In this document: in pieces, positions 22,409 through 32,745 of the stretch | Layout: each line of letters begins with the position of its first letter | Position numbering within the stretch: the stretch's first letter is position 1 | Source of the DNA: Rattus norvegicus | Taxonomy: Eukaryota > Chordata > Mammalia > Rodentia > Muridae | Assembly: GCF_036323735.1 (NCBI RefSeq) | Contig: NC_086028.1 | Span: 43,320,501 to 43,384,500, forward strand | Direction: 5' to 3' | DNA: 64,000 nucleotides | The notes under the pieces: generated by a model | Database searches by the model: none | What the model was told of the DNA's origin: nothing | What the model saw: only the letters and a program-made list of their open reading frames with translations | Translations under genes and position numbers: made by a program

Positions 22409-23371
22409 TTACTTTACAGTTTTTTGGAAGATGGTGCTTACATCTAACAATTTACTCAAAGCCTTATTGACATTCTTATTCCTAAAACTGTAGATTAGTG
22501 GGTTCAACAGAGGTGTGAGTATGGTGTAAAATGCAGACACCACCATGTTCTTCTCAGGGGTGTGGAACGAGATAGGTAGCATGTAGTTATAGACAGCAGC
22601 TCCATAGAAGAGGATGACCACCATCATATGGGAGGAGCAGGTGGCAAGAGCCTTCTTCCTGCCCTCTGTTGAGTTCATCCTCAGAACAGTGAGGAGGATG
22701 GATAAGTAGGATCCTGAAATGACTGTAACAGGAATGAGAAGCATGATCACACAGCACACATACATGAAGGTCTCATAGAGCCAGGTGTCTGAGCAGGAGA
22801 GCTTTGTCACAGCAGGAACCTCACAGAAGAAGTGATAGATCTTCCGTGATCCACAGAATGGGAATGTCATGGTGACAGGGGTGAATATGAAGCCATCCAA
22901 GGATCCCAGGAGCCAACAGACAGACAACAGAAGGAGACACACCCTGTGGTTCATGAGGATAGGATACCGGAGTGGATGGCAGATGGCCACATAGCGGTCA
23001 TAGGACATGGCAGCCAGAAGCAAACATTCAGAACCTGCTAGTGTCAGGTAGAGGAACATCTGCATCCCACAGGCAGCAGCTGAGATCTTGTGGCTCCCCA
23101 GCACCTGGTCCATGAGCATCTTGGGCACAGTGACAGAAATGTACATCATGTCCATGAGGGACAGCTGACCGATAAAAAAGTACATGGGTGTGTGGAGGTG
23201 GGTGTCAGAGAGTATCAGCAGGATCAGAAGGGCGTTTCCAGACAAGGCCATCAGGAAAACCACAAATATGAGCACAGCAAGCAGGACAGGGTCTTTGGAT
23301 TGACTTAAGAATCCCACCAGGGTGAAATCTGATAGTCCAGTGTAGTTGTTCACACAGGTGATGATGCCCAT
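22409..23371 (-). CDS. Olfactory receptor B, OR2T-like, intact
   Basis: A 320-residue, single-exon class II (tetrapod-type) odorant receptor; such proteins are seven-transmembrane GPCRs that couple to Golf in olfactory cilia. Visible hallmarks are the N-glycosylation site N9-Y-T, GN (45-46) in TM1, LHTPMY (59-64) after ICL1, conserved C101, MSYDRYVAIC (122-131) at the end of TM3, cysteines 173, 183 and 193 in ECL2, SY (221-222) in TM5, KALATCSSH (240-248) in TM6 and PLLNPLIYS (287-295) in TM7. The ATG is chosen because it gives the family's usual short N-terminus and lies 9 nt after a conserved splice acceptor. Its C-terminal tail (NKALSKLLDVSTIF) differs most from the other copies. It shares P186, S194, A258, V260 and N275 with gene D. 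The ligand is unknown. Confidence 0.95.
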   Translation of the reverse strand: MGIITCVNNYTGLSDFTLVGFLSQSKDPVLLAVLIFVVFLMALSGNALLILLILSDTHLHTPMYFFIGQLSLMDMMYISVTVPKMLMDQVLGSHKISAAACGMQMFLYLTLAGSECLLLAAMSYDRYVAICHPLRYPILMNHRVCLLLLSVCWLLGSLDGFIFTPVTMTFPFCGSRKIYHFFCEVPAVTKLSCSDTWLYETFMYVCCVIMLLIPVTVISGSYLSILLTVLRMNSTEGRKKALATCSSHMMVVILFYGAAVYNYMLPISFHTPEKNMVVSAFYTILTPLLNPLIYSFRNKNVNKALSKLLDVSTIFQKTVK

Positions 23372-23410
23372 GTTTGTCTCCTATGCAAACAAGAAAGTTT
23401 ATGATTAGTG
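23372..23410 (-). other. Splice acceptor before OR B
   Basis: The minus strand reads CACTAATC, then AAACTTTCTTGTTTGCATAG, with the AG at 23381-23382, leaving 9 nt (GAGACAAAC) before the ATG. It is equivalent to the acceptors of A and C and has a slightly better pyrimidine tract. Confidence 0.6.
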
Positions 23411-24952
23411 AGTTCATACTGATATGCCCAAAATACTACTAGCTGAGAAAATTTCTGGGCCTGTAGATTTGATAATGATAATCTATCTATACTGTATGGA
23501 ATTTAAATATTAATAATCCACATCTGTCTGTGGTTGGAGCCATCACCACTCAAGAGTAGAGATGACACAGTTCATCATCATGGTCTTTCCTCATGACAGA
23601 TAGTGTTTTCTATCAACAAGTTTTTGATATTTGCAAGTTAACTTTTTGATCTTAACAAAAATAGTGAACTATAGACAAAAATGGACCAACAAAAACCAGT
23701 GTATATGGAATGCAAACAAGTAACCAAACAGACACATTGTTCAGACATTAATGAATACACAACTTGGCCTTAAGAACCATTGTAGAGCTTCTCTCCTAGT
23801 ATAATATTGCATGTATTCCCCAGTTTAGCATTCACTGAGGAATGTAGTTTTTAAAATAATGTGGTACAAGATCCATGTTGAGTAATGTATACAGTGTATT
23901 TCAAATTGAATTTGAACTGTCCTGTAACTTTGTTTTGAGAGATAAAATGGTCTTTAAAAGTACATCATATACATGTATTCATATGAAAATGTAGACAAAA
24001 TAATATAGTGTGTTTCTCATCCAACACTGGTTAGACAGAGTTAATTGGAAGTCCCACCTTTTCTGACCTCTGCTTCTCCTAGTTCATCTCCTCACAGGTT
24101 GTCCATTTGCTCTAAGCTTCATTAGGAAACTGAGCGTTTGCAGTCACTGCTCGTTGCCAGGCCAGGGTATGGCAGCAGCAGCTCTGTGGATTGACAGCCA
24201 ATTCCTCATGGAGTCTGAGGACAGAGAACACAGCTCTGAGATCTTCCTGACAGCAGTTCCCCATTCCCTCACCCCACACTCACCCTGCCTCTGTGTTAGA
24301 TTCTGAGAAATCAAGGGACACATTAGCTTGGATTGTACTAAACAAGGTCAGGGTCCATTTATGCTGAAACAATAGTACATAAATTCCAGTTAAGTTGGAA
24401 GGTTTAAATAGGTACAACACAGTGAGAATTAGCATCCCACAAATGCATCCATCATTTCTGACTAGTCTGACTGTACTTTAAAAAAGAGATTTTAAATGTT
24501 TTTGTCCTATTTATTAATTAATTTATTCATTATTTCTGAATGAGTAGATAGTACATTTTGCTAAGTATAAGCAGTAGGAAGGAAATGAAATCTCTACTTT
24601 CTGACATGTTTTCAATATTTTCAAGGTATTTCAAGGTGAGACAGCGATCACAACTCTTGGAAACATTTTACATCTGTGTCAATATTCTAAAAATGAAAAC
24701 ACCAAACAAACCAGATACTGAGGTCGTTGACATGTCATGTACTGCCTGAGCTGCTGATGGAGCAGAGAAAGACAAGCTTCTTGATGCCTTCACATAGATG
24801 CCAGACATATCTGAGCTCTGTGGGAAGAGGCAGAGATACAGACAGGAAATCGACTGAGAGATAGGAAGAAATTAGGTAGATTTCCATCTTACAAACATAT
24901 GTTTGTGAAAGAAAACTCAGATCTATTCAATAATGTAAGCTTTTCAAAGGTC

Positions 24953-25026
24953 ATCTTACGTTTATCTGCCGACTCAGTTTATGATGGTGGACACAGTGAA
25001 GCAAGACAGGGAGGGAGCCACAGGCT
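24953..25026 (-). other. Candidate non-coding exon 2 of OR B, donor altered
   Basis: This is equivalent to 11638-11706. The acceptor-like AG is kept (TCAGAG before CCTGTGG), but the GTGAGT donor seen in A and C has become ATGACC. A GTAAGA a few bases upstream could serve instead. Prediction only. Confidence 0.25.
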
Positions 25027-25772
25027 CTGACAAGCCTTGAGCACTGTCTGCTGGGTGAGTGGAGGTCAGGAGGCAGGTGAGGGGCAGGAGGTGTGCTGGG
25101 AAAATCAGAGCTCTCTTTTAAATGGGGACCATGATCATCAGTGAGATCAGGAATGTGGTGTGAAGTAGGGAAGGGATTAGCTGCTGTCTTGTCCTTACTG
25201 TGTGTCATTTGTTGCCATGTGAACAGCTTTGTGCAATGTGAACCCTTTGCATTGCTAACAGTGCAGGCAGAGCAATGGCAGAGCAGCATCCCAAGCCAGC
25301 AGCATCCCTGTTCCTCCCTGATGCTTCCATGGGACTCACCACACTCTCCCGTTTTATAGAGGAGAAGCTCAGGGTCTCAGGCATCTGCCTCATGTCATAC
25401 AGTCACTGACAGAGTGAGTGCTTACCCTGTGAGTAGGCACAGAATGGGCAACTGTGTGGTTCTATAGGAAACATTACTTCTGTAGGGAGGTATGGTTTTA
25501 TTTTAGATCACTCATTGCATGCTTTATATGGTGAAACTTGAATAAAGGGAAGACAATTATTTTGCATTATTATAACTCTCAATACTTACCCATGCTTGAA
25601 ATTAAATATCCCACCCACAGACAGTTTTGAAATGAAAGTGTTGTCATATGAATGCTCAAGACTGCAGAAGGAAGGGTGGCTGTGGAACAGATGACTACAA
25701 CAATTCTGGTACTTGTGAGACAGAGGCAGGGATCATCAACATACGCAAGGCAAGACTTGAGTTTTTGTGAAC

Positions 25773-25773
<1 letters not shown>

Positions 25774-25817
<44 letters not shown>
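25774..25817 (+). repeat. (TG)n microsatellite, module B
   Basis: About 22 TG units, paralogous to 13130-13204 and 40037-40059. Confidence 0.95.
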
Positions 25818-25820
<3 letters not shown>

Positions 25821-25902
25821 TCTATGGAACACATACTGCTTCATTCATAATATAGAGAAATTCTCTGTAAGGTAGCATTAAACAGGAACTTTAGGAAGAT
25901 CT

Positions 25903-26040
25903 TGGATGTGCTAGTGAACACCTGTGAGTCCAGGACTGGGAGGAAGATGCATGTAGATCTGTTTTGAGGCCATCCTGGTCTATAGACTGAGTTCTGAGGC
26001 AGCTAGGGTGATATAGAGAAACTCTTTCTCATGAAAGAAA
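25903..26040 (+). repeat. Degenerate B1 SINE, module B
   Basis: It contains GAGGCCATCCTGGTCTATAGA and other B1 segments in order. It is the same insertion as in modules A and C, with many substitutions. Confidence 0.75.
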
Positions 26041-26186
26041 GAATGAAGAGGAGGAGGCTGAATTTCTTTTCTCCTGATAATAAAAAGACAGTAAAGAATC
26101 AAGGGTAAAAGAGATTCCGTAAGGAAGGAACAGACAGTCTAGTGTCCACGCTGTGCTGTGCAGACTCTCCTGTCAGGTGGACTTAC

Positions 26187-26325
26187 CATCAGATGCTGCT
26201 GCAGTCTGGGCCACAAAGGGCAAGAGACAGAAGCTACTTAAGTGCACAAGGAAAAGGATGCAAGTGACGTCATTCCTGGCTGTACTCTGCTCATTACCAG
26301 ATAAAGATTTTTGTTGATAACTCCC
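26187..26325 (-). promoter_or_regulatory. Candidate OR B promoter and non-coding first exon
   Basis: The minus-strand order is the same as in module A: TCCCCTTTGGGA-type palindrome at 26312-26323, TAATGA homeodomain-like site at about 26280-26286, perfect TGACGTCA at 26265-26272, then a donor GTAAGT with the exon ending at 26187. All elements keep their spacing relative to copy A. The start site is inferred. Confidence 0.5.
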
Positions 26326-26899
26326 CTTTGGGACTTTAAAGAAAAATGTAAGTAGGAGAGCCAGGTTTCATACCAGAAGCCTCTGCCGAAGCTTGATTTA
26401 ACCTTCAGTTTTGTTATAGTGAAAAAGTCATAACCAGTATAAAAAAATAACCCAGAATAACACCATCATAAATAAAAATCAGCCCTAACATGAGTCAGTC
26501 ATTTTATGCCCAGAACTATATTCACTACACAATTTTCTCTCTCTTCTCCCTCTTTCTCTCTGTGTTCATCTAATGTTCCAACAGCTGTCATAGCATGCAC
26601 TTGGAAACTTGGGTTTCAGCTGCTATACTGTAAACACAGGACAGCGCTAAACCCTTATCCCTCTTGTGCCATCTTGTCTACCCCAAAGTCCATCAGTTCA
26701 TGTTCTGCTGTAAGCCACAAGCCATATTCTTTAGAGCTGTCTTCAGTGTAAATATTTGTTTCCTTTTAAACAGAAACCTGAAAGTTACAGAACGATCTAT
26801 AAATGCAAATGGCTTAGATGTAAATGTAAATCTTGGTATTGCCAACAGCTGAGCAAAAGTCCTAGCTTAAAAGTCACTCTCTGTCTTAAACTGTAGGCA

Positions 26900-27660
26900 A
26901 TTGTGCAGACACAGTGAAGGACATTGTGCAGTTGGAGCTAGAGTACACAGGTGGAAGACAGAGTCAATGCTGAACTCTTGATCTGCAGCCAATTTTTCCT
27001 GAACTTTTTCTGAGTGCTAAAGGTTTCTGATCACTTTCCAAGAACATGTCACTGTTTCCATGACATCCTCTGGTCCCACAGTGTCCTGTGTTCACATAGG
27101 CCAGCTCCTGAGCTCTGCCCTCTTTGGTACCCATGGATTTAGCCTACAGATGGAAGAGTGTCTTGAATCCTTTCACATTGATTTGAGTGCATTCCTGGGT
27201 AGATGTTGGGAGGGGATGAGGAAAGAAATGGCGTCCTTCCCTATAGCTGCTGGTCTTGGGCAGCTGCATTAAGTTTCGTTGACAGAGGCTCTGTGGGACT
27301 CCAGGCTGTGTCCAGCACTATAGCAGGTAAGTAGGCATTGATTGTTAGGACACAGTTGTCTTGGGTCTTGCATGGTCTCAGGAAAGGACTGCCAGTATTT
27401 TCTGTGCATCCAGCATCCAATGCAGTTGTCAAAGCGATAATATTCCATTTCAATGCCCCCAACCTTCCCTATTCCCTGCATGAAGTTCTCCAGCTTGAAT
27501 GTTGAAGGCTTTGTAGAATCCTGGAAACTGATCCATGAGGATCTCTGTTTGAGGACAGAAATAAAAATTAGTGCCATCAAACAAATCTTATGTAATAGAA
27601 AAGAAGTAAATCCACTGTACAATATGTTATAGTCATAGAACTGCACTAGAAACAAAATTT
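26900..27660. other. Unidentified conserved block, module B
   Basis: This GC-richer block is shared only with module C (41200-41947), at an estimated 88-90% identity. It has open frames on both strands: 27060-27272 on plus, starting MTSSGPTVSCVHIGQL, and 27269-27655 on minus. The plus frame is also open in C (41364-41639). The minus frame is disrupted in C. It could be an old retropseudogene or a piece of a degraded gene. I do not recognise the protein. A donor-like CAGGTAAGTAGG at about 27325 is lost in C. Confidence 0.4.
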
Positions 27661-28180
27661 TATTTTACAACAGAAGCTTTTACACAGCATGGTCTGCCCA
27701 CCAAAACCCAGGATTAACCAGTATATAATGGAAATGACAAATCACAGGGGAAGCTCAAATCCTTTGCAAGGGAGTCTGGGTAATTCCATGGGAGTGTGGA
27801 GACTTTGTTGGTATGATGAAATCTGCTTGACCAGTGTCTGAGTGTGTGAGGTCATTTTAGCCATCACTTCCTCTCTATGCCTAAAAGACTGTTCTCATAT
27901 CCTGAGCTGTTCAAATCATTAGTCTGAAATCTAAAAAGTAAGATGTGTATCTTCTTTTGACCAGGCTCAACCAGATTCTATACCAGGTACCACCAGAAAT
28001 CTATCCAAATGTGGGTGGAGAAACCCTGTTCAACCAATGGCCAGAAGACCAGAGAGAAAACCGAAACTAAGAAATAAAACACACATCTAGCAAAGTCAAA
28101 CTCTGAAATCTGTGCCTCAGCATATTATCACCCCAAACCCAGATGCCTAGATGGCAGTACAAGAACACAACCAACAGTGG
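27661..28180. other. Module sequence shared by B and C, no gene seen
   Basis: It corresponds to 42290-42820 in module C. It is probably non-coding, and may be the 5' part of the old L1 that follows. Confidence 0.5.
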
Positions 28181-28876
28181 TTAAGGCCATAGGTCACCAC
28201 CCAAGTCCAGGTACACTATTCTAGCATGTCTGCCTATTCCAACACAGGGAACTCGGAAAAATACCTTAAAACAAACTTTATGGAGATGATATAGGTCCTT
28301 AAAGAGGGAATGAATAAATACTATAAAGAAAGCCAAGGCAGTTAAGGAAACAAACCAAAAAGTTGAAGGGTATGAATAAAAGTATGTAAGACCTGAAAAT
28401 GGAACATGAACTGATAAAGAAAACACAGGGATTTGTGTAATTGAAAGATCTAGGCAAGTAAAGGGGAACTACAGATGCAGGCATCAGCAACAGAATACAA
28501 GAGATGGAGATGCAAGAGAGCAGCATCTCAGGTGTTGGAGAAATTGATACATTAGTGACAGAAAATATTAAATCTAAAAAATTCCTGAAACAAAATATCC
28601 AGGAAGCACCACACATTAGATTAATAGGAATAGAAGTAGAATAATCCCAGTTCAAATCCCAGATTTTATTTTCAACAAAATCACAGAAGGACATTTTCTT
28701 AACCTAAAGAAGGAAATGCCTGTACAGGCACAAGAAGCTTTCAGAACACCAAATAAATAGGACCAAAAGAGAAAGTTCCTGGTCATGTAATAATCAAACT
28801 TTAAGCAGACAGAGCAAAGGGATAATGTTAAAAGCTACAAGGGAAAAAGACCAAATAACATATAAAGTCAGACATG
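28181..28876 (+). mobile_element. Old L1 ORF1 remnant (plus strand), module B
   Basis: Sequence from about 28470 (GGCATCAGCAACAGAATACAA) to 28870 follows L1 ORF1: the AACAGAATACAAGAGATGGA helix region, then AACCTAAAGAAGGAAATGCC and CAAGAAGCTTTCAGAACACC. It carries many stops, fits an old Lx-type L1, and is shared with module C at 42900-43500. Confidence 0.75.
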
Positions 28877-28879
28877 TTT

Positions 28880-31800
28880 GTGATTCTTCAATTCTATTTC
28901 ACTGATCTATCTGCCCATCTCTGTACCAATACCATACAGTCTTTATAACTATTGCTCTGTAATTCTGCTTGAGGTCAGGGGTGGTGATTGCCCCAGAAGT
29001 TTTTTTATAGTTGAGGATAGTTTTCACTATTCTGGGTTTTTTTGTTATTCCAAATGAATTTGCAAGTTGCTCTTTCTATCTCTATGAAGAATTGAGTTGG
29101 AATTTTGATGTGGATTGCATTGAATTTGTAGTTTGCTTTTGGCAAAATGTCCATTTTTACTATATTAATCCTGTCAATTCATGAGCATGGGAGTTCTTTC
29201 CAACTTCCGAGATCGTCTTCAATTTCTTTCTTCAGAGACTTGAAGTTTTTGTCATACAGATCTTTCACTTGCTTGTTTAAAGTCACACCGAAGTATTTTA
29301 TATAATTTGGGACTATTGTGAAGGGTGTCATTTTCCTAATTTCTTTCTCAGCCTATTTATCCTTTGAGTAGAGAAAGGCTATTGATTTTTTTTGCATTAA
29401 TTTTATACCCAGCCAGTTTCTTAAAGTTGTTTATCAGGTTTAGTAGTTCTCAGGTGGAACTTTTGGGGTCACATAAGTATACCAGCATATAATCTGCAAA
29501 TAGTGATATTTTGACTTCTTCCTTTCCAATTTGTATTCCTTTGACATCCTTTGTTGACAGATTGTTCAGGCTATGGCTTTGAGTACTATATTGAGTAAGC
29601 AGGGAGAGAGTGGACAGCCTTGTCTAGTCCTTGATTTTAGTTGTATTGCTTCAATTTTTTCTCTCTATTTAGTATGATGTTAGCTACTGCTTTGCTGTAT
29701 ATTGCCTTTGCTATGTTTAGGTATCTTTCCAGGACTTTTATCATGCAGGGGTGTTGAATATTGTTAAATGCTTTCTCAGCATCTTATGAAATGATCATGT
29801 GGTTTTTATCTTTGAGTTTGTTTATATAGTAGATTACAGTGTTGGATTTCTGTCTATTGAACCATTCCTGCATCACTGGGATGAAGCCTACTCGATCATG
29901 ATGGATGATCCCTTTGATGTGTTCTTGGATTTGATTTGCAAGAATTTTATTGAGTATTTTTGTGTCGATATTCATGAGGGAAATTGGTCTGAAGTTCTTT
30001 CTCTTGGTTGCGTCTTTGTGCGGTTTATTTATGAGTAATTGTGGCTTCATAGAAGGAATTTGGTAGTGCTCAGTCTGTTTCTATTTTGTGGAATAGTTTG
30101 GACAGTATTGGTATGAAGTCTTCTATGAAGGTCTGATAAAATTCTGCACTAAACTCATCTGGTTCTTGGCTCCTTTTGGTTGGTAGACATTTAATAACTA
30201 TTTCTATTTCTTTTGGAGTTATGGGATTTTTTAGATGGTTTGTCTGTTCCTGATTTAACTTTGGTACCTGGTATTTGTCTAGAACATTGTCTATTTTGTC
30301 TAGATTTTCCAGTTTTGTTGAATATAGTCTTTTGCAGTAGGATCTGATAATTTTTGAATTTCCTAAGATTCTGTTGTTTTGTCTTGCTTTTCATTTCTGA
30401 ATTGTTAATTTCGATACTCTCTCTATGCCCTCTGGTTCAACTGGCTAAGGGTTTATGCATCTTGTTGATTTTCTGAAAGAACCAGTTCTTGGTTTTGTTG
30501 ATCCTTTGTATAGTCCTATTTGTTTCTACTTGGTTGATTTCAGCCCTGAGTTTGATTATTTCCTGCTTTCTACTCCTCTTGGGTGTAATTTTTTTTTTGT
30601 TCTGGAGGTTTCAGGTGTACTTTCAAGCTCCTCATGTATGCTCTCTCCTGTTTCTTTTTTCAAGCACTCCGAGCTATATGCTTTCCTCTTAACACATCTT
30701 TCATTGTGTCCCATAAGTTTGGGTATGTTGTATCTTAATTTTCATTAAATTCTAAAAAGTCTTTAATTTTTTTTATTTCTTTCTTGACCAAGTTGTCATT
30801 GAGTAGTGCGTTGTTCAACTTCCATGTATATGTGCGTGTTCTGTCATTATTGTTGTTATTGAAGACCAGCCTTAGTCCGTGGTGATCTGATGGGATGCAT
30901 AGAATTATTTCTATCTTCCTGTATCTGTTGAGGCCTGTTTTGTGACTGATTATATAGTTAAACTTAGAAAAGGTACCATGAGTTGCTGAGAAGAGGGTAT
31001 ATTCTTTTGTTATAGGATGGAATGTTCTATAAATCTGTTAACTCAATTTGGTTCATAACTTCTATGAGTTTCTCTATGTCTCTGGGTCCCCTTTACGTAT
31101 CCAGTCTATGTTTTTTATTGTGGAATTGAGTGCATTGATGTTGAGAGATATTAAGAAATAATGATTGTTGCTTCCTGCTTTCTTATTTAGAGGTGGAATT
31201 ATGTTTGTGTGTCTTTCTTCTTTTGGTTTCGTTCCAAGGAGATTACGTTCTTGCTTTTCCTGCAGGGGTATTTTCCCTCCTTGTGTTGGAGTTTTCCATC
31301 TATTTTCCTTATAGAGCTGTATTTGTACAAAAATATTGTGTAAATTTGGTTTTGTTATGAAATATGTTGGTTTCTGCATCCATGTTCATTGAGAGTTTTG
31401 CTGGATATAGTAGCTTAGATTGGCATTTGTGTTCTCTTAGGGTCTGTATGACATCTGCCCAGGATCTTCTGGTTTTCATAGTCTCTGGTGAGAAGTCTCT
31501 TGTAATTCTTATAGGTCTGCATTTACAGGTCTCTTGACCTATTAACTTACTGCTTTTAACATTCTTTCTTTGTTTCCTTCATTTGGTATTTTGACTATTA
31601 TGTGACGGGAGGAATTTCTCTTCTGGTCCAATCTACTTGGAGTTCTGTAGGCTTCTTGTATGTTTATGGGCATCTCTTTCTTCAGGTTAGGGAAGTTTTC
31701 TTCTTTAATTTTTTGAAGATATTTACTGGCCCTTTAACTTGGGAGTCTTCATTCTCTTCTTTACCTTTTAGCCTTAGGTTTGATCTTCTCATTGTGTCCT

Positions 31801-32089
31801 AGATTTGCTGGATGTTTTGGGCTAGGAGCTTTTTGCATCTTATATTATCTTTGATGGTTGTGTCAATGTTTTCTCTGTTATCTTCTGCCCCTGATATTCT
31901 CTCTTCTATCTCCTGTATTTTGCTGGTGATGCTTCATCTATGACTCCTGGTTTCCTCCCTAAGTTTCCTATCTCCAGGGTTTTCTCCCTTTGTGCTTTCT
32001 TTATTGTTTCTATTTTCATTTTTACCTCCTGGACAGTTTTGCTCAATAACTTCACCTGTTTGGTTGCGTTTTCCTATAATTCTTTAAGG

Positions 32090-32138
<49 letters not shown>

Positions 32139-32745
32139 CCTCTTTAACGGCTTCTACCTGTTTACCCTTGTTGTCCTCTATTTCTTTACAGGAGTTATTT
32201 ATGTCCTTCTTAAAGTCCTCCATCATCATCAACATCATCATCATAAAATGTGATATTAAATCTAAATCTTGCTCTTCTGGTGTGTTTGGATGTCTAGTAT
32301 TTGCTTTGGTGGGACAACTAGGCTGTGATGCTACCAAGTAGTCTTGGTTTCTGTTGCTTCAGTTCAGGTACTTGCGTCTCACCATCAGGTTGTCTCGTGT
32401 TAGCTTGTCTTCTGTTTCTGACAGTGGTTTATCCCTCCTGTAGGCCTGTGTGTCAGCATTCCTGTAGATCTCTTTTCATGTTTTCCCTTAGCCATTTTGG
32501 GAACAGAGTGCTCTGCTCTCAGGTGTGTAGGCGCTTCTGGTGACTGTCTTTCAGCTCTCCTCCCAGGCAGGAATCAGAAGGATCCTGCTCCTGACTGCTC
32601 TTAGGTCCCTGCACCTTGGGGGCACAGATGGCACTAGGTGATTCCCTCATGCGTTGGGAATTTGGGCAAAGGTTAGTCTGGTTTTTAAGGAGTGTCTGTA
32701 CTTCTGAGGGTCCAGCTCTCTTCTTAACATCATTTTTATTCTTGT
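28880..32745 (-). mobile_element. Old antisense L1 (boundary B/C)
   Basis: The minus-strand L1 runs from the ORF2 C-terminal half (28880) through the RT region (about 29480-30420), endonuclease (about 30600-31100), ORF1 (about 31350-32330) and part of the 5' UTR (about 32340-32745). There are multiple stops and an internal deletion near 31085. It lies in the same orientation and position between modules as the copies at 13935-19745 and 46543-53345, and its right edge joins the OR 3' flank at the same sequence as theirs (AACATCATTTTTATT). Confidence 0.85.
32093..32137 (+). repeat. (TG)n microsatellite inside old L1 ORF1
   Basis: About 22 TG units interrupt the ORF1 coiled-coil region. The equivalent sites at 17322 and 52078 have no expansion. 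Confidence 0.95.

Larger units (their letters stand above)
23411..26899 (-). other. 5' flank of OR B (conserved module sequence)
   Basis: No coding gene is seen. It parallels module A (3026-3369 joined to 10531-13930) without the L1 and MaLR insertions, and module C. This is the least interrupted version of the OR upstream region: about 2.9 kb between the coding exon and the promoter-like block at 26187-26325. Confidence 0.7.
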
